The translations under genes and the position numbers were made by a program. A DNA stretch of 64,000 nucleotides from positions 3,960,001 through 4,024,000 of the forward strand of contig NZ_CP071839.1 of the NCBI RefSeq assembly GCF_017526105.1. Direction: 5' to 3'. Shown piece after piece: positions 45,217-53,780 of this stretch. Within the stretch, counting starts at the first letter, position 1; each line of letters opens with the position of its first letter. Source of the DNA: Streptomyces cyanogenus. Lineage in GTDB: Bacteria > Actinomycetota > Actinomycetes > Streptomycetales > Streptomycetaceae. The notes beneath the pieces are model-generated. The model did no database searches and was not told the origin of the DNA. It saw only the letters and a program-made list of their open reading frames with translations.

Positions 45217-45248
45217 GGGGGGAGCATGGCAGTGGCCCCAGAAACAAT

Positions 45249-45260
45249 CAAGCGTGCTTG
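45249..45260. promoter_or_regulatory. Operator-like palindrome CAAGC-GT-GCTTG
   Basis: The palindrome lies 33 bases upstream of the first gene of the leftward catabolic operon, flanked by AAT and CAT. It is typical of TetR-family operators of lipid and acyl-CoA operons. The TetR protein encoded at the far end of the same operon (35130-35726) is the likely ligand-controlled binder. Confidence 0.55.
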
Positions 45261-45385
45261 CATGAATTTCCTGGCATCACACCCCGCAACGGGACCCCGG
45301 CGCGGCGCCGCCGGAGCGGCTGGGGGCGGTGCCGGTGACGGAGAACGAAGGGCACGCAGCCTGCGCGCCCTCGTCCGCGGGGAGG

Positions 45386-46327
45386 TCAGGGACTGACGGG
45401 GGGCGCGGCCTCGCGCCGGCCCACCTGGGTCCGTACCGCGCCGATGCTCGCCGCGATGACCAGGGCGATCGCGGCGGCCTCGGTCGCGGAGAGGGACTGG
45501 TCGAGGATGAGGAAGCCGGCCGTGGCCGCGATGGCGGGTTCCAGGCTCATGAGGATCGCGAAGGTGGAGGCCGGCAGGCGGCGCAGGGCCAGGAGTTCGA
45601 GGGTGTACGGCAGGACCGAGGAGAGCAGGGCCACCGCCGAGCCGAGGGCGACGGTGGTGGGGTTCAGCAGGCGGGTGCCCGCGTCGGCGATGCCGATGGG
45701 CAGGAACAGGAGGGCCGCGACGGCCATGGCCAGCGCCAGGCCGTCAGCCTGCGGGAAGCGGCGACCCGTACGGGCGCTGAAGATGATGTAGGCCGCCCAC
45801 ATGGCGCCGGCCCCCAGGGCGAAGGCGACACCTGTGGGGTCCAGGTTGCTGAAGCCTCCGCCGCCGAGCAGGAACACCCCCGCGAGGGCCAGGCAGGCCC
45901 AGAGCGCGTTGATCGCACGGCGGGAGGCCAGGACCGAGAGAGCCAGCGGGCCCAGGACCTCCAGGGTGACCGCCGGGCCCAGCGGGATGCGGGCCACCGC
46001 CTCGTAGAACAGGCCGTTCATCGCGCCCATGGCGATACCGAAGACGATCACCGTGCCCCAGTCGGCGCGCGAGTGGCCGCGCAGCCGGGGCCGGCAGAAC
46101 AGGAGCAGGACGATCGCGGCCGCGAGGAGGCGCAGGGTCACCACGCCCGGTGCACCGGCCCGGGGCATCAGGGTGACCGCCAGGGCGCCGCCGAACTGCA
46201 CCGAGATGCCGCCGGCCAGCACCAGCCCGACCGGCCCGAGGGAGCCGAGGGGACCGGGGCCGCCTTTGCCGCCGGCGGGGGCGGGGGTGGCTCGGGACGG
46301 CGATGTGGTGCTGGGTGCGGTGGTCAC
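45386..46327 (-). CDS. EamA family transporter (RhtA-like exporter)
   Basis: A 313-residue protein with ten hydrophobic segments in two EamA repeats (first from about residue 32, second from about 165). A Gly/Pro-rich cytoplasmic N-terminus precedes them. Relatives export amino acids or other small metabolites. The palindrome CATCGCGATG at 46359-46368 lies in its promoter. It is not obviously tied to the neighbouring catabolic operon. Confidence 0.88.
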   Translation of the reverse strand: MTTAPSTTSPSRATPAPAGGKGGPGPLGSLGPVGLVLAGGISVQFGGALAVTLMPRAGAPGVVTLRLLAAAIVLLLFCRPRLRGHSRADWGTVIVFGIAMGAMNGLFYEAVARIPLGPAVTLEVLGPLALSVLASRRAINALWACLALAGVFLLGGGGFSNLDPTGVAFALGAGAMWAAYIIFSARTGRRFPQADGLALAMAVAALLFLPIGIADAGTRLLNPTTVALGSAVALLSSVLPYTLELLALRRLPASTFAILMSLEPAIAATAGFLILDQSLSATEAAAIALVIAASIGAVRTQVGRREAAPPVSP

Positions 46328-46358
46328 GGGCGGTCCTGGTGGCTTGATCGAGTGCGTG

Positions 46359-46368
46359 CATCGCGATG
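46359..46368. promoter_or_regulatory. Palindrome CATCGCGATG before the EamA gene
   Basis: A perfect 10-base palindrome, extended to TGCATCGCGATGTA, about 32 bases upstream of the EamA start on the - strand. No cognate regulator is adjacent. Confidence 0.4.
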
Positions 46369-46440
46369 TACTACCAGGTCCAGGGTAATGGACTTCGACA
46401 GGTGCGTGAACCCTTCATGGGACTGTCTCGGATGCCGCGC

Positions 46441-47077
46441 TCAACTGCCCGGCCAGGCTTCCTCGTTCCGGAACAGAGGACGGCCGTCCGGCCGCACCGA
46501 GGGCACGTGTCCTGCGGTTTTGTACGCGGGGGCGTACGCCTCGGAGCCGTATCCGCGTCCGTCGTGCCCGGCGTGTCCGTCGCTGTACGCGTGCCCCTGC
46601 CCGTACTCGTACGCCGGTGCCGGTGCCGGTGGCTGCCGCTCCTCCCACAGCGGCATGCGCAGCTCGCCGGTGTCCAGAATCGTGTTGTTCTGCGAGCGGT
46701 GCAGCCGGGCGTAGGCCCCGTTCCGGGCCAGCAGCTCCTCGTGGCGGCCGGTCTCCACGATGCGGCCCCGGTCCACGACGACGATGCGGTCGGCGTCGGG
46801 GGCGAGGTTGAGATCGTGCGTGATCATGATGGTCGTACGGCCGGCCATCAGCCGGCGCAGCGGTTTGACGACGCGGCGTGCGGCCATCGCGTCCAGGCCC
46901 GTCGTCGGCTCGTCCAGGACCAGGACGGGCGCGTCGCGCAGGAGGGCGCGGGCGATGGCCAGGCGCTGGAGCTGGCCGCCGGAGAGCCGGGCCGAGTGGG
47001 GGTCGACCCGGGTGTCGTAGCCGTCGGGGAGCCTGCCGATGAAGTCGTGGGCATCCGGTCCGCACGCCTCCAGTCGG
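46441..47077 (-). pseudogene. 5'-truncated ABC transporter ATPase
   Basis: The frame reads AHDFIGRLPDGYDTRVDP, then the ABC signature LSGGQLQRLAIARALL, Walker B VLVLDEPTTGLDA and the switch ITHD, ending with a Tyr/Gly/His-rich tail. The Walker A half and any membrane domain are absent: the frame runs directly into the stop region of the FAD oxidase at 47078 with no start codon before the signature motif. It is a remnant of an exporter-type (TMD-NBD) half transporter and cannot bind ATP properly. Confidence 0.82.
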
Positions 47078-50000
47078 TCATGTGTCGCCGCCCGGGGACG
47101 CGTCCAGTGCCTGCGCCAGTACCTCTGCCAGATGGCGGCCCCGGACCCCGGCGAGCTGGTCCAGCTGGGTGCGGCAGGAGAAGCCGTCCGCCAGGATCAC
47201 CGTGCCGGCGGGTGCCTGCCGGACCGAGGGCAGGAGCTGTTCCTCGGCGCAGGCCCGGGAGACCTCGAAGTGGCCTTTCTCGAAGCCGAAGTTTCCCGCC
47301 AGGCCGCAGCAGCCTCCGCTCAGCTCACCGGTGAGGCCTGCGGCGGCGCGCAGCCGGCGGTCCGGGGTGTCGCCGAGCACCGCGTGCTGGTGGCAGTGGG
47401 TCTGGCCGGCCACCGGGCGGTCGACGGCGGGCGGGGTCCAGTGCGGGGCGTGCCGTTCCAGCGTTTCGGCGAAGGTGAGGACAGCGGCGGACAGCCGGGC
47501 GGCTCTCGGGTCGTCAGGCAGGAGTTCCGGGAGGTCGCTGCGGAGGGCCGCGGCGCAGCTCGGTTCCAGGACGACGACCGGGACGCGGGCCCGCAGCACC
47601 GGTTCCATCAGGTCCAGGGTGCGGCGCAGGACCGTGCGGGCGCGGTCCAGCTGGCCGGTCGAGATGTAGGTCAGCCCGCAGCAGACCCGGGCGCGGCGGG
47701 CGGTGAGCAGTGCGGTCACCGCCCTCGTCCTGCCGTCCCCGATCGCCCCGCGGCCCGGCAGCCGCGCGGGCGGAAGGGCCACCCGCAGCCCGGCCGCCTC
47801 CAGCACCCGAACGGCCGCCCTGCCGACGGACGGTGCCAGGTGCTCGGTGAAGGTGTCCGGCCAGAGGACGACCAGGTTCCCGCCGCCCTGGACGGGCGAC
47901 TCCCCCACACCTGCGGCCGACGGACCACCCGCACCCCCGGCCGGCAGGCCACCCCCGCCCGGAACCGACGGACCGCCGACACCCTGGGCAGCAACCTGCC
48001 CCGCATCCACAGCCGACGGACCACCCGCACCCCCGGCCGGCAGGCCACCCCCGCCCGGAGCCGACGGGCCGCCGACACCGACGCGGCCGGTGCCGCCGAC
48101 ACCCTGAGGAGCCACCTCCCCCGCATCCACACCCGACGGACCACCCGCACCCCCGGCCGGCAGGCCACCCGGCAGCCCGCGTCCACCCGGAATCGGCCGG
48201 CCTTCCGCTCCCCCGGTGGGCTTCCGTCCCCGCCACCACCCGGTGAACGTCTGTGTCGCCAGTCTCGGGAGCTGTCGTTCCGGGGTGATCCCGCCCAGCC
48301 GTTTTCCGAGGTGTGCCAACGGCCCCACCGCTGCCAGGGCGTTGATCAGCGCGGCCGTGCGCGTGCGGGCGGTCCAGCGCAGCCACTGCGGGAGCCGGCC
48401 CATGCTGTGGTGGGCGGCGGGGCGGCGGCGACCGGCGTAGTGGTGGTGCAGGAACTCCGCCTTGTACGTGGCCATGTCGACGCCGACCGGGCAGTCCGAA
48501 CGGCAGCCCTTGCAGGACAGACACAGGTCCAGGGCGTCGCGGACCTCCGTGGACCGCCAGCCGTCGGTGATCACTTCGCCCGCGAGCATCTCGTGCAGCA
48601 GCCGGGCCCGGCCGCGCGTGGAGTGCTGCTCGTCGCCGGTGGCCCGGAAGGAGGGGCACATCACAGCGGGGCCGGCCGCCGTGGCCGTACGGCACTTGGC
48701 GACGCCGACGCAGCGGCGGACGGCCGCGGTGAAGTCGCCACCGTCGGCCGGGTAGCCGAAGGCCACGTCGACCGGGCGGCTCGGCAGGACGGAGAAGCGG
48801 AGGTTCTCGTCCAGCCGCGCCGGGCGGACCAGCATGCCGGGGTTGAGCAGGTCGTCCGGGTCCCAGACGGCCTTGGCGCGTTCGAAGAGCCGGACCGTCT
48901 CCGCGCCGTACATCCGCGGCAGCAGTTCCGCGCGGGCCTGGCCGTCGCCGTGCTCCCCGGACAGGGAGCCACCGTGCGCCACGACCAGGTCGGCCAGTTC
49001 CTCGGAGAAGCGGCGGAAGCGGCCGACGCCGGCCTCGGTGAGCAGGTCGAAGTCGATGCGGACGTGGATGCAGCCGTCGCCGAAGTGGCCGTACGGCGCG
49101 CCGCGCAGGCCGTGGGCCGACAGCAGGGTGCGGAAGTCGCGCAGGTAGGCGCCGAGCCGGACGGGCGGTACCGCGCAGTCCTCCCAGCCGGGCCAGGCCT
49201 CCGTGCCGTCCGGCATCCGGGTGGCCGTGCCGGCCGCGTCCTCGCGGATCCGCCACAGGGCCCGCTGGGCCGCCGGTTCGGTGACGACCAGTGCGGCCAC
49301 GACGTCGGCGGCGCGCACGACCTCCTCCGCCCGCGCGCGGGCCTGCGCCGCCGTCTCCCCGCCGGTCTCCACGAACAGCCAGGCGCCGCCCGCGGGCAGC
49401 CCGGACCCGGGCGGCACCAGGTCGGCGGCCATGCCCTCGACCGTGAGCGGCCGCAGCGGCAGCAGGCCGGCGGCGGCCTCGGCGGCGGCGCTCTCGTCGG
49501 CGTACGCCAGCACGGCCAGGGCGCGCGCCCGGGGTGTCTCCACCAGGCGGACCACGGCCTCGGTCAGGATGCCGAGGGTGCCCTCGGAGCCGCAGAAGGA
49601 GCGGGCGACGTCCGCGCCCTTCTCGGGCAGCAGCGCATCCAGCGCGTATCCGGAGATGCGGCGGGGCAGGTCCGGGAAGCCCGTGCGCAGCCGGGCCAGT
49701 GCGCCCTCGGTCAGCTCGCGCAGTCCGTCCGGGGCGCCCGCCCAACCCGGCCCGAGCCGCAGCCGCTGCCCGCGCGCGGTGATGACCGACAGCTCGCGCA
49801 CGCTGTCCGCGGTGGTGCCCCAGGCGACCGAGTGGGAGCCGCAGGAGTTGTTGCCGATCATGCCGCCGAGCGTGCACCTGCTGTGCGTGGAGGGGTCGGG
49901 GCCGAAGCGGAGCCCGTGCGGGGCGGCGGCCTCCTGGAGGCGGTCGAGGACGAGGCCCGGCTGGACGACGGCCGTCCTGCCGTCCGGGTCCAGCTCCAGC

Positions 50001-50329
50001 AGGCCGGTCATGTGCCGGGTGAAGTCCAGCACCACGCCGGTGCCGGTCGCCTGTCCGGCGATCGAGGTGCCGCCGCCGCGTGCCACCACCGGCACCCCGC
50101 GCGTCCTGCACACCTCCAGTACGGCGGCCACGTCGTCGGCGTCCCGGGGGGCCACGACGCCCAGCGGGACGCGCCGGTAGTTGGAGGCGTCCATGGTGAC
50201 CAGCGCCCGGGCGGTGGCGTCGAAGCCGACCTCGCCCCGCACGGCCCGGCGCAGGGCGCCCGCAAGCTCCGCGACCTCGGCGGCCCCGGCGCCGCCCGCA
50301 CCCTCAGCAGCTTCGGCTCGATCCGTCAT
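47078..50329 (-). CDS. FAD-linked oxidase with Fe-S and CCG domains (D-lactate/glycolate dehydrogenase type)
   Basis: A 1083-residue fusion. The FAD-binding domain (VARGGGTSIAGQATG near residue 85) and FAD-linked oxidase C-terminal domain (GGSLSGEHGDGQAR) are followed by a ferredoxin-like region (AVMCPS, then CLSCKGCRSDCP) and a cysteine-rich CCG domain (GGCCGLAGNFG). It would oxidise a 2-hydroxy acid and pass electrons to the respiratory chain. A Gly/Pro-rich repeated linker of about 100 residues (DNA 47890-48185) lies between the Fe-S and CCG parts and is not family-typical. ATG 50329 is preferred. Confidence 0.92.
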   Translation of the reverse strand: MTDRAEAAEGAGGAGAAEVAELAGALRRAVRGEVGFDATARALVTMDASNYRRVPLGVVAPRDADDVAAVLEVCRTRGVPVVARGGGTSIAGQATGTGVVLDFTRHMTGLLELDPDGRTAVVQPGLVLDRLQEAAAPHGLRFGPDPSTHSRCTLGGMIGNNSCGSHSVAWGTTADSVRELSVITARGQRLRLGPGWAGAPDGLRELTEGALARLRTGFPDLPRRISGYALDALLPEKGADVARSFCGSEGTLGILTEAVVRLVETPRARALAVLAYADESAAAEAAAGLLPLRPLTVEGMAADLVPPGSGLPAGGAWLFVETGGETAAQARARAEEVVRAADVVAALVVTEPAAQRALWRIREDAAGTATRMPDGTEAWPGWEDCAVPPVRLGAYLRDFRTLLSAHGLRGAPYGHFGDGCIHVRIDFDLLTEAGVGRFRRFSEELADLVVAHGGSLSGEHGDGQARAELLPRMYGAETVRLFERAKAVWDPDDLLNPGMLVRPARLDENLRFSVLPSRPVDVAFGYPADGGDFTAAVRRCVGVAKCRTATAAGPAVMCPSFRATGDEQHSTRGRARLLHEMLAGEVITDGWRSTEVRDALDLCLSCKGCRSDCPVGVDMATYKAEFLHHHYAGRRRPAAHHSMGRLPQWLRWTARTRTAALINALAAVGPLAHLGKRLGGITPERQLPRLATQTFTGWWRGRKPTGGAEGRPIPGGRGLPGGLPAGGAGGPSGVDAGEVAPQGVGGTGRVGVGGPSAPGGGGLPAGGAGGPSAVDAGQVAAQGVGGPSVPGGGGLPAGGAGGPSAAGVGESPVQGGGNLVVLWPDTFTEHLAPSVGRAAVRVLEAAGLRVALPPARLPGRGAIGDGRTRAVTALLTARRARVCCGLTYISTGQLDRARTVLRRTLDLMEPVLRARVPVVVLEPSCAAALRSDLPELLPDDPRAARLSAAVLTFAETLERHAPHWTPPAVDRPVAGQTHCHQHAVLGDTPDRRLRAAAGLTGELSGGCCGLAGNFGFEKGHFEVSRACAEEQLLPSVRQAPAGTVILADGFSCRTQLDQLAGVRGRHLAEVLAQALDASPGGDT
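47915..48180. repeat. In-frame coding minisatellite
   Basis: Three copies of a segment containing GACGGACCACCCGCACCCC begin at 47919, 48015 and 48135, so the periods are 96 and 120 bases, both multiples of three. On the coding strand they give repeated GLPAGGAGGPS units inside the FAD oxidase, so copy number can change without a frameshift. Confidence 0.8.
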
Positions 50330-50485
50330 GCGACCAGGATGCATCCGATCACCCACAGTCACCGAGACTTTTCCACAGCCTCGTGCGTATCGTCGTACAA
50401 CCTCACAAGTCCACGTCCTGGTGATCTCGTCTCATCGAACGGACACGTCTCCACCTCGCTTTACGCCACCGGCTAACCTCGTCCC

Positions 50486-51604
50486 GTGGCCGACATCCAG
50501 ATTCCCGCTGACATCAAGCCCGCCGACGGACGTTTCGGCGCTGGCCCCTCCAAGGTGCGCACCGAGGCGCTGGACGCCCTCGCCGCCACCGGTACGTCCC
50601 TGCTGGGCACCTCCCACCGCCAGGCGCCGGTGAAGAACCTGGTCGGCAAGGTCCGCGAGGGCATCTCCGAGCTGTTCTCCCTCCCCGAGGGCTACGAGGT
50701 CGTCCTCGGCAACGGCGGCTCCACCGCCTTCTGGGACATCGCCACGCACGGGCTGATCGAGAACAAGTCGCTGCACCTGAACTTCGGTGAGTTCTCCTCG
50801 AAGTTCGCCAAGGCCGCAAAGCTCGCCCCCTGGCTGGCCGAGCCCACCGTCATCGCCTCCGACCCCGGCACCCATCCGGAGGCGCGGGCCGAGGCCGGCG
50901 TCGACGTCTACGCCTTCACCCACAACGAGACCTCCACCGGTGTAGCCATGCCGATCAAGCGCGTGGCCGGCGCCGACGAGGGCGCGCTCGTCCTCGTGGA
51001 CGCCACCTCCGGCGCGGGCGGCCTCCCGGTCGACATCGCCGAGACCGACGTCTACTACTTCGCCCCGCAGAAGTCCTTCGCCTCCGACGGCGGCCTGTGG
51101 ATCGGCGTCTTCTCCCCGGCCGCGATCGAGCGCGCCGAGCGGATCCACGCCTCCGGCCGGCACGTCCCGGAGTTCTTCTCGCTCCCCACGGCGATCGACA
51201 ACTCCCGCAAGAACCAGACGTACAACACCCCGGCCCTCGCCACCCTCTTCCTGCTCAACCAGCAGCTGGAGTGGCTCAACGGCCAGGGCGGCCTCGCCTG
51301 GTCCACGGCCCGCACGAAGGACTCCTCGACCCGGCTGTACAGCTGGGCGGAGGAGTCGAAGTACGCCACGCCGTTCGTCTCCGAACCGGCCAAGCGCTCC
51401 CAGGTCATCGGCACGATCGACTTCTCCGACGAGATCGACGCGGCCGCCGTCGCCAAGGTGCTGCGCGCCAACGGCATCGTGGACACCGAGCCGTACCGCA
51501 AGCTCGGCCGCAACCAGCTGCGCGTCGCGATGTTCCCGGCGATCGACCCGGCGGACGTCGAGGCGCTGACGAAGTGCGTGGACTACGTGATCGAGAAGCT
51601 CTGA
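50486..51604 (+). CDS. serC: Phosphoserine transaminase
   Basis: A 372-residue class V PLP aminotransferase of the actinobacterial type. It makes 3-phosphoserine in serine biosynthesis and can serve pyridoxal synthesis. The PLP lysine is in YYFAPQKSFASDGG near residue 195, GNGGSTAFWD near 75 binds the cofactor phosphate, and FTHNETSTG near 150 contacts the ring. GTG 50486 is chosen. It is divergent from the FAD oxidase and ends at a strong hairpin. Confidence 0.95.
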   Translation: MADIQIPADIKPADGRFGAGPSKVRTEALDALAATGTSLLGTSHRQAPVKNLVGKVREGISELFSLPEGYEVVLGNGGSTAFWDIATHGLIENKSLHLNFGEFSSKFAKAAKLAPWLAEPTVIASDPGTHPEARAEAGVDVYAFTHNETSTGVAMPIKRVAGADEGALVLVDATSGAGGLPVDIAETDVYYFAPQKSFASDGGLWIGVFSPAAIERAERIHASGRHVPEFFSLPTAIDNSRKNQTYNTPALATLFLLNQQLEWLNGQGGLAWSTARTKDSSTRLYSWAEESKYATPFVSEPAKRSQVIGTIDFSDEIDAAAVAKVLRANGIVDTEPYRKLGRNQLRVAMFPAIDPADVEALTKCVDYVIEKL

Positions 51605-51639
51605 CTTCTCGCGTACGACGGTTTTCGAGTACGACGGTG

Positions 51640-51673
51640 AAGGGCGCCCGGTGAGCAATCACCGGGCGCCCTT
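51640..51673. terminator. serC terminator hairpin
   Basis: AAGGGCGCCCGGTGA, loop GCAA, TCACCGGGCGCCCTT: a perfect 15-bp stem with a GNRA-type loop, 36 bases after the serC stop. Two close relatives occur at 51946-51981 and 56376-56405. Confidence 0.88.
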
Positions 51674-51692
51674 CGCTCTGCACCCCGACGGC

Positions 51693-51940
51693 TCACTCTC
51701 CGGCGAACAGTTCCTCGGCGGTCTCCACGGTCAGGGAACGGTCGAACCAGGGCGCCGACACCTCCAGGTCGGCGCAGGTCAAGAACCCGCACGCTGCCGA
51801 AGCCGGGGAAGTTCGGGGTGTACACGGCCGTCAGTTTCCTCCAGTGATCGCGGGCCGGACCTTCGCCCAGACCGGCCACCATGAATTCCGCCCAGTCCGC
51901 GTCGGGCCACCCCGCCGCTCCAACGCCCCGATCCGGTCAA
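51693..51940 (-). pseudogene. Frameshifted remnant of an unknown protein gene
   Basis: On the - strand one frame reads WPDADWAEFMVAGLGEGP and continues PARDHWRKLTAVYTPNFPGF. After a frameshift near 51785 another frame reads TCADLEVSAPWFDRSLTVE and ends EELFAGE then stop. Both stretches look like true protein, not antisense noise, yet no single frame joins them. I do not recognise the family. The remnant is enclosed by the two related hairpins. Confidence 0.5.
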
Positions 51941-51945
51941 CGGAA

Positions 51946-51981
51946 AGGGCGCCCGGCGGCGTACGTATCGCCGGGCGCCCT
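51946..51981. terminator. Hairpin terminator after the DUF397 gene
   Basis: AGGGCGCCCGGCG and CGCCGGGCGCCCT form a perfect 13-bp stem, 20 bases beyond the DUF397 stop on the - strand. It is a sibling of the serC terminator. Confidence 0.8.
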
Positions 51982-52000
51982 GCGTTGTCGCGTGCGATGT

Positions 52001-52180
52001 CTACGCGAACTGCTGGAGGAAGGCCTGCCAGCTGTCGCGGGAGACGGTGAGGAGGGGGCCGTTGTCCTGCTTGCTGTCGCGGACGGCTCGGCCGCCGGGG
52101 GCCGTGTCGGCGACCTCTACGCAGGCGTTCTCCTGCCCCGAGTACGACGACTTCCAGAAGGGGCTTACGACCTCGGTCAC
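52001..52180 (-). CDS. DUF397 domain protein
   Basis: A 59-residue protein with the classic DUF397 pattern: FWKSSYSGQENACVEVA, then GGRAVRDSKQDNGPLL and a final WQAFLQQF. DUF397 proteins are small partners (WhiJ/AbaA-associated, BldB-like in context) of XRE-DUF5753 regulators in Streptomyces. GTG 52180 overlaps the regulator's stop (GTGA) and follows AAGGAAG. Confidence 0.88.
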   Translation of the reverse strand: MTEVVSPFWKSSYSGQENACVEVADTAPGGRAVRDSKQDNGPLLTVSRDSWQAFLQQFA

Positions 52181-53046
52181 GATGTGTCTTCCTTCAGGCT
52201 CCGCAGTATCCCCCGGATGAGCTTCGCACTCGCGTCCGGTGCCAGCGCTGCCGATCGTAGTAGGTCGAATGCATTGGCGTAAGCGGCAAGGTCCTCCGCC
52301 CCTTCGAGGACCGAGGTGCCGCGCAGATTGTCCATGGCCACCGCTTCGACCGTCGGCTCCTCGTCAAAACTGAAGGAGTAGAAGGCGGAGGAGTATCCGG
52401 CCAGGGCACCCGCGCTGAACGGCAGCACTTGCACAGTGACGTTCTTGCGTTTACCGGCCTCAAGGAGTGCGGCCAACTGTTCGCGGTGGATCTCGGCGTT
52501 CATCAGCGGATGCGCGACGACCGCTTCCCAGATGATGGCCGTGTAGGACGCCCCTCCCTCCAGGATCTTCGCCTGCCGGCCCATCCGCACCTTCACCAAC
52601 TGCGCGGCACGCTCCGGCTCGATGTAGTGGGGGCCGTCTGCGATAACCGCTTCGGCATAGGCCGGGGTTTGCAGGAGCCCCGGCACCATGACCGGCTGCC
52701 ATTCACGGATGTACGTCGCGTCGTCCTCAAGCGCGATGTGGTCGAGGTAGTCCGGCCGGAGGTGCTCCGCGTGTTCGAGCCACCATCCCCGGTTCTTGGA
52801 GTGTTTGGCCAACTCCTCCAGCTTTGCCCGCACTTCCGGATCGGTGACGCCATAAGCATCCAGCAGCAGCCGCACTTCGATCACGCGCGGTGTGGCGTGT
52901 CCGCTCTCGATGCGGCTGATCCTGGCCTGGCTTGTGGCGATGACCTCGGCGGCCTGCGGCTGGTCCAGCCTGGCAGCCTGTCGGTACTGCCTGAGCGCCG
53001 TGCCAAGTCGCCGGCTGCGCACGGTCGGTCGTCCACCTGCGGGCAT
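52177..53046 (-). CDS. XRE-family regulator with DUF5753 (WhiJ-like)
   Basis: A 289-residue protein: helix-turn-helix in residues 10-65 (LGTALRQYRQAARLDQPQAA; TSQARISRIESGHATP), then the DUF5753 ligand-like domain containing WQPVMVPGLLQTPAYAEAV near residue 120. ATG 53046 follows AAGGAGG. It forms an operon with the DUF397 gene and is divergent from an anti-sigma-like ATPase, the standard WhiJ/AbaA triad. The direct repeats at 53127-53179 are its likely target. Confidence 0.9.
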   Translation of the reverse strand: MPAGGRPTVRSRRLGTALRQYRQAARLDQPQAAEVIATSQARISRIESGHATPRVIEVRLLLDAYGVTDPEVRAKLEELAKHSKNRGWWLEHAEHLRPDYLDHIALEDDATYIREWQPVMVPGLLQTPAYAEAVIADGPHYIEPERAAQLVKVRMGRQAKILEGGASYTAIIWEAVVAHPLMNAEIHREQLAALLEAGKRKNVTVQVLPFSAGALAGYSSAFYSFSFDEEPTVEAVAMDNLRGTSVLEGAEDLAAYANAFDLLRSAALAPDASAKLIRGILRSLKEDTS

Positions 53047-53126
53047 GGGGCCTCCTTTCTCCGTCGGCAACCGTGCCACACCAGTTGGCCGTGAGAAGCG
53101 TGCATAACACGATCGAGTGAAACCAG

Positions 53127-53179
53127 TGCATATATTTCTCGGTTCTCATTGCAGCGGCTCTGCATGTATTCCTAGGTTC
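53127..53179. promoter_or_regulatory. Two 19-base direct repeats between XRE and ATPase genes
   Basis: TGCATATATTTCTCGGTTC (53127-53145) and TGCATGTATTCCTAGGTTC (53161-53179) match at 16 of 19 positions and are 34 bases apart. A further TGCATA stands at 53101. The second copy ends seven bases before the ATPase ATG, so binding would block it. Confidence 0.65.
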
Positions 53180-53185
53180 AGCCGC

Positions 53186-53608
53186 ATGCTCGCAACCGAA
53201 ACCTTCCGCATCCCCACCCGCAGCCAGCACGTCCCCACCGCCCGGCACTACGTCCGCAAGGCCCTCGCGGACTGGGGCATCACCGACGACATGGCCGACC
53301 GGGCGATCCTGTCGGCGAACGAACTCGTCACCAACGCCGTGACCCACTGCCTCGTTTCCCACGCCCGCGTCCGGGTGACGCTCGTGCTGTACGGCACGGA
53401 GCTGGTGCTGGAGGTCTCCGACCCGGACCGGGACCGGCTCCCCCGCCTCCGCGACCCCGGCCCGGACGAGGAGGGCGGGCGGGGGCTCGCGCTCGTGGAA
53501 GCCTTGGCCGACACGTGGGGGCACCGGCAGGGGCCGTACACCAAGACCGTGTGGGCCCGGTTCACGCTCACCCCCGGGGCGGTGGCCGGTGTTCCGGACC
53601 GTTCGTAA
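53186..53608 (+). CDS. ATP-binding protein, RsbW-like
   Basis: A 140-residue HATPase_c_2 protein with N box SANELVTNAVTH near residue 45 and G box GGRGLALVEALADTWG near 100. It is the AbaA/WhiJ-cluster type of anti-sigma-like kinase. ATG 53186 is preferred; no clear ribosome site is seen, and the direct repeat overlaps the leader, so the message may be leaderless. Confidence 0.88.
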   Translation: MLATETFRIPTRSQHVPTARHYVRKALADWGITDDMADRAILSANELVTNAVTHCLVSHARVRVTLVLYGTELVLEVSDPDRDRLPRLRDPGPDEEGGRGLALVEALADTWGHRQGPYTKTVWARFTLTPGAVAGVPDRS

Positions 53609-53780
53609 GCCGAGCCCCTACGACGCCCGGTGGCGCCGCTGGTTCAAACGCTGCCGTGCCGCCGGCCGCTGGCTGCCGTTTCCCCGCGACGAGGAGTGCC
53701 GGCAGGTGCCGCCCCGGCCGACGGCACCCCTGTGGGAATCCTCCGACGACGTCGTACGGCTGTACGTCCTCAGACCTTGA
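53589..53780 (+). CDS. Small Arg/Trp-rich hypothetical protein
   Basis: A 63-residue frame starting at GTG 53589 inside the ATPase end (20-base overlap). The product is basic with YDARWRRWFKRC and WLPFPRDEECRQVP and ends SDDVVRLYVLRP. Similar tiny proteins often follow these ATPases in Streptomyces, but I do not know a function. Its end overlaps the converging XRE gene by 11 bases. Confidence 0.5.
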   Translation: MFRTVRKPSPYDARWRRWFKRCRAAGRWLPFPRDEECRQVPPRPTAPLWESSDDVVRLYVLRP

